Shown here: piece after piece, positions 58,348 to 64,000 of the stretch | How positions within the stretch are numbered: the first letter of the stretch is position 1 | Layout of the letters: every line of letters starts with the position of its first letter | Assembly (NCBI GenBank): GCA_934646005.1 | Contig: CAKUED010000013.1 | Coordinates: 1-64,000 of the forward strand | Origin: an uncultured Oscillospiraceae bacterium | Lineage (GTDB): Bacteria > Bacillota > Clostridia > Oscillospirales > Oscillospiraceae | Reading direction: 5' to 3' | DNA: 64,000 nt | Position numbers and translations under genes: made by a program | The notes under the pieces: model-generated | The model's input: the letters and a program-made list of their open reading frames with translations, nothing else | Databases searched by the model: none | Told to the model about the DNA's origin: nothing

Positions 58348-60174
58348 ATGAAAGCAAAAAGCTGGGTCGTGATGTGCCTGCTGCTGGCGCTGGCGCTGGT
58401 TCTGGCGGTGGCGGCGCTGAACTTTTTTGTCGATCCGTTCGGCGTGTTCGGTCAGAACGTCTGGTATTCCTACGCCGAAACGCTCAACCCCCGTGTGGGC
58501 AAGACCGCGTACCTGATGGAGCACGCGGACGAGTACGATTCCTACCTCGTCGGCTGCTCGTCCACCAGCTCGTACCCGGCAGAGGTGCTGAACGAGTATC
58601 TGGACGCGAAATTTTACAACACCTTCGTCTACGGCGCGGATATGCAGGACACGCGCCTGACGGTCCAGTGGCTGCTGGAACACTGCACCGTCAAAAATAT
58701 CGTCCTCAATGTGTACATCGACAACGGTCTGACCTACGCCACGGGCGAGGATTCTCTCAGCTACAAGCTGCACGAGGCGGTGAGCGGCGCGGGAAAGCTC
58801 GGCTTTTACGGCGGCTACCTGCTGGCGAGCCCGCAGTATGCGCTCGATAAGCTGAAGGCGCAGCGGGATGAGCTGCTGCTGCCGCAGAGCTACAACGTCT
58901 TTGACGAACAGACCGGCGCGTATGACAAGCGCGCGCGGGATGTGGAGAATATCGGCTCGCTCGACCGCTATTACGAGCACTACCCCGTGTTTACGAATTA
59001 CCCGCGGGGACCGTCGCAGCTCGGCTATACGGACGCGTGTATGCAGGACGTGGCGGCGATCGTGGAGCTGTGCCGGGACGCGGGCGTGCGGCTGTATGTG
59101 GTCTGCGCGCCGGTCTACCGCGACTATTTTGAGGGCTACAGTGCCGAAGCAGTCACGGATTTTTACACAAAGCTCGCCGCCGTGACGGATTATTGGGATT
59201 TTTCCTACAGCTCCGTGAGCTGTGATGCGCGCTATTTTTACGACGCGACGCATTTCCGCAACGACGTCGGGCGCATGGCGCTGGCGCGGATGTTCGGCGA
59301 CGACTCCGTCTACATCCCGGACGATTTCGGCGTGTATGTGACGCGGGAGAACGCGGACGCGCACGCGCGGACGCTCTGCGCGCATGGGGCGGTCGCTGAC
59401 GAGGCGGCGTATACAAAGGATCTGCCTGTCCTCATGTATCACGACCTGCTGGCGCAGGACGACGGCACGGGCGCGATGACCGCCGAAATTTTTGACGAGC
59501 AGATGCGCTCGCTGCAAAGCGCGGGCTACACGGCCGTGAGTCTGGACGAGGTCTACGACTATGTCTATCACGGCGCAGACTTGCCCGAAAAGCCCATCCT
59601 CATCACGTTTGACGACGGCTACCGCAGCAATTACGAGCTTGCCTACCCCATTTTGCAGAACTACGGCATGAAGGCGGCGATGTTCGTCATCGGCGTGTCG
59701 GTCGGGCAGGACACCTATAAGGACACCGGTGTTTCCATCACGCCGCATTTTTCCTACGAAGAAGCGCAGCAGATGATCGCGTCGGGACTTGTCGCCATCG
59801 GCAGCCACACCTATGACCTCCACCAGTCGCCGCAGCTCGATGCCGCGCCCGTGCGCGAAACGGCGGGCATTCTGCCGGGCGAGAGCCAGACGGACTACGC
59901 CATTGTTTTTTCCGACGATCTGGCGCAGTCGGTGCAGGCAATTTGGGAGGGAACGGGGCAGACCGTCACGGCGCTGGCGTATCCCGAGGGCGTGTATACC
60001 ACGCTTTCGCAGGCGCTGTGCCGCGAGGCAGGGCTGCTCGCCACGTTTTCAAGCGACGTGCATGGCAATACGCTCGTGCGCGGGCTGGGGCAGTGCCTGT
60101 ACGCCATGGGGCGATACAGCGTGACCCCGTGCTCCGGCGCGGAACTGATCGCCCTGCTGGACGGCGCAGAATAA
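58348..60174 (+). CDS. SGNH/DltD-AlgX-like domain fused to polysaccharide deacetylase (NodB/PgaB-like)
   Basis: The 608-aa protein has an N-terminal membrane anchor/signal (VVMCLLLALALVLAVAALNFF, residues 7-27). The SGNH-like domain (about 30-330) has LVGCSSTSSYPAE (Ser nucleophile block, 68-79) and YFYDATHFRND (Asp299-x-x-His302). From about 358 comes a CE4 deacetylase: LPVLMYHDLL, ILITFDDGYRSNYELAYPIL (Asp422/Asp423) and AIGSHTYDLHQ (zinc-type His487 and His492). Both activities would act outside the membrane. In dlt operons the fourth protein is DltD (SGNH-like); here it has gained a deacetylase, as in PNAG-modifying PgaB/IcaB. It is the last gene of the operon, 12 nt after the MBOAT gene. 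Confidence 0.85.
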   Translation: MKAKSWVVMCLLLALALVLAVAALNFFVDPFGVFGQNVWYSYAETLNPRVGKTAYLMEHADEYDSYLVGCSSTSSYPAEVLNEYLDAKFYNTFVYGADMQDTRLTVQWLLEHCTVKNIVLNVYIDNGLTYATGEDSLSYKLHEAVSGAGKLGFYGGYLLASPQYALDKLKAQRDELLLPQSYNVFDEQTGAYDKRARDVENIGSLDRYYEHYPVFTNYPRGPSQLGYTDACMQDVAAIVELCRDAGVRLYVVCAPVYRDYFEGYSAEAVTDFYTKLAAVTDYWDFSYSSVSCDARYFYDATHFRNDVGRMALARMFGDDSVYIPDDFGVYVTRENADAHARTLCAHGAVADEAAYTKDLPVLMYHDLLAQDDGTGAMTAEIFDEQMRSLQSAGYTAVSLDEVYDYVYHGADLPEKPILITFDDGYRSNYELAYPILQNYGMKAAMFVIGVSVGQDTYKDTGVSITPHFSYEEAQQMIASGLVAIGSHTYDLHQSPQLDAAPVRETAGILPGESQTDYAIVFSDDLAQSVQAIWEGTGQTVTALAYPEGVYTTLSQALCREAGLLATFSSDVHGNTLVRGLGQCLYAMGRYSVTPCSGAELIALLDGAE

Positions 60175-60180
60175 TGCAAT

Positions 60181-60212
60181 TTCGGGCTGCTTTCGGGCAG
60201 CCCGAATATTTT
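60181..60212 (+). terminator. Terminator of the dlt-like operon
   Basis: TTCGGGCTGC-TTTCG-GGCAGCCCGAA followed by TATTTTA. Confidence 0.75.
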
Positions 60213-60224
60213 ACGCAAATGCCG

Positions 60225-60253
60225 TTGACTTCCCGATTTTTCCGCCGTATACT
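60225..60253 (+). promoter_or_regulatory. Promoter upstream of the hairpin-rich leader
   Basis: TTGACT (60225-60230), 17 nt, TATACT (60248-60253). Confidence 0.75.
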
Positions 60254-60274
60254 GCAATTAGAGAATTAATACTG

Positions 60275-60414
60275 TTTCTTGATTCAAATATTGAATCAAG
60301 AAACCCGCGTGCTTCGCACGCTGGAATTGCACAATTGTGCAATTCCCCGTCTCATACAGTTCTTAACGCACCTGCGGTGCTATAAAAATCTTTTCAAGAT
60401 TTTTAATAAGAACT
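60275..60414 (+). other. Hairpin-rich 5' leader, candidate structured RNA or terminator cascade
   Basis: Four adjacent stems: TTTCTTGATTCAA/TTGAATCAAGAAA (60275-60303), GCGTGC/GCACGC (60307-60321), GGAATTGCACAA/TTGTGCAATTCC (60323-60346), and AGTTCTTA/TAAGAACT (60358-60414), which encloses GCACC/GGTGC (60368-60380) and AAAAATCTT/AAGATTTTT (60384-60404). The region is transcribed from the promoter at 60225-60253 and ends 22 nt before a start codon. No known riboswitch consensus recognised. Confidence 0.55.
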
Positions 60415-60436
60415 AGTAAAAAAAGGAGGAGATACT

Positions 60437-61444
60437 ATGGTTACATCCATCTACAAAAAGGCGTTTGCCGTGCTCCGGCAGAAGCCGGTCACGCTGTGGG
60501 GCATCTCGCTGCTGTGCGGGCTGCTGGAGCTTCTGGCGTTCATCGGCTTTGGCGCAGTGCCTGTCGGCGCGTTCATCGTGGCGTGGGCGCTGGAGGCGGG
60601 CATGGCGATGATCTATCTCAACAGCTACCGCACGGGTCTCAAGCCCAAGAGCACCTATCTCTTTGCCGCGTTCAAAAAAGACCGCTTCTGGCGCGTCGTG
60701 GGCGGTCTTGCGTGGATGGAGCTGTGGATCTTCCTGTGGGCGCTGATCCCGATCGTGGGCATCGTGTTTGCCGTCATCCGCGCGTATGAATACCGCTTTA
60801 CGCCGTATATCCTCATGACGCGCGACGACGTGAAGGCGACCGACGCCATCAAGCTCTCCAAGCAGGAGACGATGGGTTACAAGGGCAAGATGTTCTGGGC
60901 GGATATGCTGATCGTCCTGCTGTATCTGGCGGCGGCGCTCGTGCTGCTCATCCTCTCGCTCATTCCGTTTATCGGCGTGCTGTTCCGCGTTGTAAATACC
61001 CTGCTGAGCATCGCGTTCAGCCTGTTTGCACCGCTGTTCCTCGGCATCGTGCAGGCGGCGTTCTATGTGGAGACCAAGTCCGCGCCTGCCGCGCCCGCAC
61101 AGCCGACCCCGCCGACCATCCCCGCCCCGGTCGCGCCGACCGCTCCGGCAGCCCCCGAAGCGCCCGTGACGGAAGCCCCGGCGGAGGAAGCACCCGCCGA
61201 AGCGCCGACAGAGGAAGTGCCTGCGGAGACTCCGGCGGAAGAAGCCCCGGCAGCACCGGCAGAGGAAGCACCCGCCGAAGCGCCGACGGAGACCGCTCCC
61301 GCCGAAACGCCGGCAGAGGAAGCCCCTGCGGAGGTTGCCCCCGAAGCCCCGCGCGCCCGTTTCTGCCCGACTTGCGGTCACGAGTTCGCCCCGGCAGACC
61401 GCTTCTGCCAGTCCTGCGGCACGCCTGTTCCGAATCTTCCGTAA
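60437..61444 (+). CDS. Multi-pass membrane protein with Pro/Ala/Glu repeats and C-terminal zinc ribbon
   Basis: The 335-aa protein starts at 60437 behind AAAAAGGAGGAG. Residues ~15-215 hold about four to six hydrophobic segments (WGISLLCGLLELLAFIG, LWIFLWALIPIVGIVFAVI, LIVLLYLAAALVLLILSLI) and resemble DUF975-type membrane proteins (RAYEYRFTPYILMTRDD). Then comes a repetitive linker (APAEEAPAEAPTEE-type units, about 215-305), which includes near-copies of one ~24-residue unit. The last residues are a zinc ribbon, RFCPTCGHEFAPADRFCQSCGTPV (CxxC...CxxC). Function unknown. Confidence 0.8.
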   Translation: MVTSIYKKAFAVLRQKPVTLWGISLLCGLLELLAFIGFGAVPVGAFIVAWALEAGMAMIYLNSYRTGLKPKSTYLFAAFKKDRFWRVVGGLAWMELWIFLWALIPIVGIVFAVIRAYEYRFTPYILMTRDDVKATDAIKLSKQETMGYKGKMFWADMLIVLLYLAAALVLLILSLIPFIGVLFRVVNTLLSIAFSLFAPLFLGIVQAAFYVETKSAPAAPAQPTPPTIPAPVAPTAPAAPEAPVTEAPAEEAPAEAPTEEVPAETPAEEAPAAPAEEAPAEAPTETAPAETPAEEAPAEVAPEAPRARFCPTCGHEFAPADRFCQSCGTPVPNLP

Positions 61445-61446
61445 CG

Positions 61447-61490
61447 ATAAAAAACGCCCCCGAAACCAGGCGGTTTCGGGGCGTTTTTTC
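61447..61490. terminator. Bidirectional terminator between the zinc-ribbon and MocA-like genes
   Basis: AAAAAACGCCCCCGAAACC/GGTTTCGGGGCGTTTTTT around AGGC. Convergent genes flank it. Confidence 0.9.
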
Positions 61491-62037
61491 ATCCGTCGCA
61501 GTCAACGAGCTCCCGCTCGGGGAGCTGGACGGGGAGGAGGGAGGCAGGGTGGTTGCGGATGACGCGGGTGCCGCCGTGCGCGCCCTCGAGGGCGCACAGC
61601 TCGGGGAAGTATTTTGCCGGAAACAGATTCGGGTTGCCGCGGCGCTCGCCGCACATCGCGGCAGCGATGCGGTCGGGGTGGACACGCCACGCGTCGGCGA
61701 TTTTTGCGACCGACGCACGCGTCAGGTGCGGCTGGTCGGCGACGAGGTACAAAATGCCGTCGCAGCCGGACAGCGCCTGCGTGCCGAGGCGGATGGTGCG
61801 GCTGATGCCGCGCGCGGGCTGCTCATTCGGCAGGACGGCAAAGCCGCGCGCACGCGCCAGCTCCGCCACGCCCTCGCCCGACGCGACGACGACGGTATCG
61901 CCCGCCAGCTCCGGCGGCACGGCGTCGAGCGCGCGGGCGATGAGCGCCTTGCCGTTATACGGGCGCAGCAGCCGCGCCTGCTCCGTGCCCGCCGCCATCA
62001 CGACGCAGCCGATGCGCGGGGAATTTTTGCGATCCAT
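61489..62037 (-). CDS. MobA/MocA-like nucleotidyltransferase (molybdenum cofactor)
   Basis: The 182-aa protein starts at 62037 (MDRKNSPRIGCVVMAAG), 9 nt from AGGAGG. It has the NTP-transferase fold: VVMAAGTEQARLL...NGKALIARAL (altered LAAGxSxRxGxxK loop: TEQAR in place of SxRMG), ILYLVADQPHL (metal Asp), RGNPNLFPAKYF and GAHGGTRVI. MocA/MobA enzymes add cytosine or guanine nucleotide to Mo-molybdopterin. It lies next to and divergent from a molybdenum hydroxylase subunit that needs such a cofactor (MCD type). The altered nucleotide loop is unusual. The protein is slightly shorter than the family norm (about 190-200 aa). Confidence 0.8.
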   Translation of the reverse strand: MDRKNSPRIGCVVMAAGTEQARLLRPYNGKALIARALDAVPPELAGDTVVVASGEGVAELARARGFAVLPNEQPARGISRTIRLGTQALSGCDGILYLVADQPHLTRASVAKIADAWRVHPDRIAAAMCGERRGNPNLFPAKYFPELCALEGAHGGTRVIRNHPASLLPVQLPERELVDCDG

Positions 62038-62188
62038 AGGGTCATGCCTCCTGTCATTTTCTCCAAACAGAATACCCGATTTTTGGAGAAATAACCAAAC
62101 GCCCGCAAAAGCGTTCGACAGTTCCGAAAACATTCGTTATCCTGAAAGTAGTATCATGCTTCTTCTTTCCCTTTGATTTTTTCGGTGT

Positions 62189-62194
62189 TATAAT
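62189..62194 (+). promoter_or_regulatory. Probable -10 element of the xdh gene
   Basis: TATAAT at 62189-62194, within an AT-rich stretch. No good -35 at the usual distance. It leaves a ~245-nt leader. Confidence 0.5.
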
Positions 62195-62254
62195 GATATA
62201 AACTTATAGAAAATCGGCGGATTTTATACTCTTGCTTTCACAATTCGCCCAAAA

Positions 62255-62420
62255 AGGGAAGGCTACGAAGCAGCCGCCGCGAGGATTCGGCGAGAGATTT
62301 TGCCGCAAGGCAAGACTTTGGAAACGCCGGAATACTTTGTGTATTTCAAGTTTTCAAAGCCGCGGCATTGCGGCAAAAGATCCGGCGAAGCCTGTGGCGG
62401 ATGATTCGGAGGCTTCCCCT
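62255..62420 (+). other. Long rod-like imperfect hairpin in the xdh leader
   Basis: The arms pair over about 75 nt. AGGGAAGGC (62255) pairs with GGCTTCCCCT (62411), CGAAGCAGCCGCC (62265) with GGCGGATGATTCG (62396), and TTTTGCCGCAA (about 62298) with TTGCGGCAAAA (about 62368). CTTTGGAAAC (about 62316) pairs with GTTTTCAAAG (about 62350), and AATAC/GTATT forms the terminal loop. The element ends 22 nt before the start codon. It could be a regulatory RNA or a mobile palindromic repeat. Confidence 0.55.
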
Positions 62421-62442
62421 ACAAAAACAGGAGGTAGCAGAT

Positions 62443-64000
62443 ATGAGCATCGTAGGCAGCAGCGAAGTGCGCGTGGACGCTTTTGACAAGGCGACCGGGC
62501 GGACAAAATACTATGACGATCTTGCGCCGAAGGAGGCGCTGCTCGTGCGCATCAAGCATTCGACGATCGCGCACGGCTTTGTAAAGTCCATCGACAAGAC
62601 CGAGGCGGAAAAAATTCCGGGCGTCGTGAAGATCCTTACCTGCTTTGACGTGCCGGACATCCCGTTCCCCACCGCCGGTCACCCGTGGTCCATGGACCCG
62701 CACCATCAGGACGTGCGTGACAGGTATCTGCTGAACCGCCATGTGCGCTACTATGGCGACGATGTGTGCGCCGTCATCGCGGAAAATGAGGTCGCCGCCA
62801 ATCAGGCGATCCGCGCCATTCAGGTGGAATATGAAGAGCTGCCGTTCGTGCTGGACGTGCAGGAGGCGATGCAGCCCGGCGCGCCGCAGCTCCATGAAAA
62901 GTACCCCAACAACATCCTCAACCACACCACGATGGCAGCCGGCAGCTATGCCGAGGCGATCCAGGAGCCGGGGCTGATCCGCGTTGAGGGCTGGTACGAC
63001 ACGCCCACCGTGCAGCATTGCCACATCGAAAACCACGGCTGCTTCTGTCAGGAGGAAAACGGGCGGCTGGTCGTCACGTCGTCCACGCAGATCCCGCACA
63101 TCATCCGCCGCATCGTCGGGCAGGCGCTCGGTCGTCCGTGGGGCGACATCCGCATCATCAAGCCCTACATCGGCGGCGGCTTCGGCAACAAGCAGGACGC
63201 GCTGTATGAGCCGCTGTGTGCATGGTGCTGCACGCAGGTCGGTGGGCGGCTGGTCAAGCTCGACTGCTCGCGCGAGGAGACGTTCGTCTCCAACCGTGTG
63301 CGCCACGCCATCCGCATCCATATTATTTCCTGGCTGCGCAAGGACGGCACGATCGCCGCGAAAAAGGTCGAATGCTTCTCCAATCAGGGCGCTTACGCCT
63401 CGCACGGTCATTCGATCGTCGCCAAGGCGCTGGGCTCGTTCAACCAGCATTATCCCTGCCCGAATTTTGAGGGCGACGCCTACACCGTGTTCACCTGCCG
63501 CCCTGCGGCGGGCGCGATGCGCGGCTACGGAATGCCGCAGGCGTCGTTTGCCGATGAATCGCACGCCGAGGAATGTGCGGCGGCGGTCGGCATGACGCCG
63601 CTGGCGTACCGCTGGCAGAACCTGATGAAAAAGGGCTATGTGGACGGCTTCTCGCACAATGAGCTGTACACCGATTCGTTCCGCGAGTGCATGGAAAAGG
63701 GCATGAAGGCGATCGGCTACGAAGAAAAGCTCAAAAAATATCAGAACCAGACAGGACCTATCCGCCGCGGCGTCGGCATGGCGACGTTCTGGTATAACAC
63801 CGCCGTGTATCCCATCTCGCTGGAGACCTCGTCCTGCCGGTTGCAGCTCAACCTCGACGGCACGATCAATTTACAGGTCGGCGAAACGGAGATCGGTCAG
63901 GGCGCGGACACCGCCTATGCGCAGATGTGCGCCGAGGTGATGGGGCTGTCGGACTACAAAAAGGTGCACGTCCTGTCCTGCCAGGACACCGACGTGACCC
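62443..64000 (+). CDS. xdhA: Xanthine dehydrogenase-type molybdenum-binding subunit (partial, C-terminus beyond the window)
   Basis: 519 codons of a molybdopterin hydroxylase large subunit, starting at 62443 behind AGGAGGTAGC and open to the right edge. The N-terminal domain (VRVDAFDKATGRTKYYDDL, GVVKILTCFDVPDIPFP, VRYYGDDVCAVIAENE) and the Mo-binding domain (TSSTQIPHIIRRIVGQALG, KPYIGGGFGNKQDALYE with the substrate Gln/Gly loop, CRPAAGAMRGYGMPQ, NLQVGETEIGQGADT) match XdhA/HypX-type xanthine dehydrogenases. It may be a selenium-dependent purine hydroxylase. The FAD and Fe-S subunits are not in the window. The adjacent MocA-like gene would supply the cofactor. Confidence 0.93.
   Translation, partial: MSIVGSSEVRVDAFDKATGRTKYYDDLAPKEALLVRIKHSTIAHGFVKSIDKTEAEKIPGVVKILTCFDVPDIPFPTAGHPWSMDPHHQDVRDRYLLNRHVRYYGDDVCAVIAENEVAANQAIRAIQVEYEELPFVLDVQEAMQPGAPQLHEKYPNNILNHTTMAAGSYAEAIQEPGLIRVEGWYDTPTVQHCHIENHGCFCQEENGRLVVTSSTQIPHIIRRIVGQALGRPWGDIRIIKPYIGGGFGNKQDALYEPLCAWCCTQVGGRLVKLDCSREETFVSNRVRHAIRIHIISWLRKDGTIAAKKVECFSNQGAYASHGHSIVAKALGSFNQHYPCPNFEGDAYTVFTCRPAAGAMRGYGMPQASFADESHAEECAAAVGMTPLAYRWQNLMKKGYVDGFSHNELYTDSFRECMEKGMKAIGYEEKLKKYQNQTGPIRRGVGMATFWYNTAVYPISLETSSCRLQLNLDGTINLQVGETEIGQGADTAYAQMCAEVMGLSDYKKVHVLSCQDTDVT

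Noticed and set aside
54299..60174. Simple annotation as dltABCD
   Set aside because: Gene order, the additional GNAT gene, the AlgI-like MBOAT tail and the deacetylase fusion differ from dlt; gene symbols were therefore withheld.
1..64000. CRISPR array
   Set aside because: Repeats are palindromic and dispersed with unequal spacing and inverted order. There are no regular direct repeats with unique spacers and no cas genes.
1..64000. tRNA or rRNA genes
   Set aside because: No GGTTCRA-type T-loop plus acceptor pairing and no rRNA-like conserved segments were seen. A tRNAscan run would settle it.

Overview
The window is a high-GC (roughly 60-65%) chromosomal segment of a spore-forming, anaerobic, Gram-positive gut-type Clostridium relative, most likely Oscillospiraceae (Bacillota). 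The case for this is: spoIIE and a pdaA-type cortex deacetylase (sporulation); class III anaerobic ribonucleotide reductase, reverse rubrerythrin and rubredoxin (strict anaerobe); SLH-domain surface protein and no outer-membrane genes; cobamide salvage rather than synthesis; a molybdenum hydroxylase; and abundant palindromic intergenic repeats of the kind seen in this family. I see no rRNA, tRNA, CRISPR, phage or insertion sequence. The family assignment is inference.

Layout. 1-5.0 kb: end of a pstS-like gene, spoIIE, and a CYTH phosphatase-pncB operon. 5.0-6.1 kb: repeat-rich gap with a composite palindromic array and a multi-stem element. 6.1-12.3 kb: NUDIX, TIM-barrel protein, cobT, cobU, cobS, short CobU-like protein, then a secreted alpha/alpha-toroid SLH protein and a DUF4430 lipoprotein. 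Together the last two resemble a split bacterial version of intrinsic factor/transcobalamin. 12.3-20.3 kb: lpd, MATE pump, xylose-isomerase-family enzyme, AraC regulator, Cys-rich protein, aminotransferase. 20.3-31.5 kb: dicarboxylate/amino-acid symporter with an Asp/Glu racemase, TauE exporter with a HAD phosphatase, secA, YfiH-family protein, oligopeptide-type binding lipoprotein, CapA-like protein. 31.5-37.8 kb: tpiA, pgk and trmL separated by repeats, HD nucleotidase, second MATE pump. 38-39.4 kb: perR-type regulator, reverse rubrerythrin, BFD ferredoxin and rubredoxin under Fur/Per-like boxes. 40-45.3 kb: complete livKHMGF branched-chain amino-acid ABC transporter. 45.8-50 kb: class II aldolase, pdaA, tiny Cys-tailed membrane peptide, Na+/H+ antiporter, dUTPase. 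49.5-54.2 kb: divergent nrdG/nrdD with NrdR-like boxes, D-aminoacylase-like amidohydrolase. 54.3-60.2 kb: a dlt-like cell-surface acylation operon (adenylating ligase, GNAT, carrier protein, MBOAT, SGNH-deacetylase fusion). 60.4-64 kb: zinc-ribbon membrane protein behind a hairpin-rich leader, a MocA/MobA-like nucleotidyltransferase and the 5' part of a xanthine-dehydrogenase-type molybdenum subunit behind a long rod-like hairpin.

How the genes work together. Cobamide uptake and remodelling (6-12 kb) and branched-chain amino-acid uptake (40-45 kb) are the coherent nutrient systems. The PerR operon and anaerobic RNR form the oxygen-sensitive core. The 54-60 kb operon probably adds an aminoacyl or acyl group to an extracellular polymer. 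The two most unusual protein systems are the split transcobalamin-like pair and the modified dlt-like operon. The most unusual non-coding features are the two-copy multi-stem element with compensatory changes (5.5 kb and 41.4 kb) and the A-B-C/B'-C'-A' composite palindromes.

All family names come from motif recognition by eye. No searches or folding were run.
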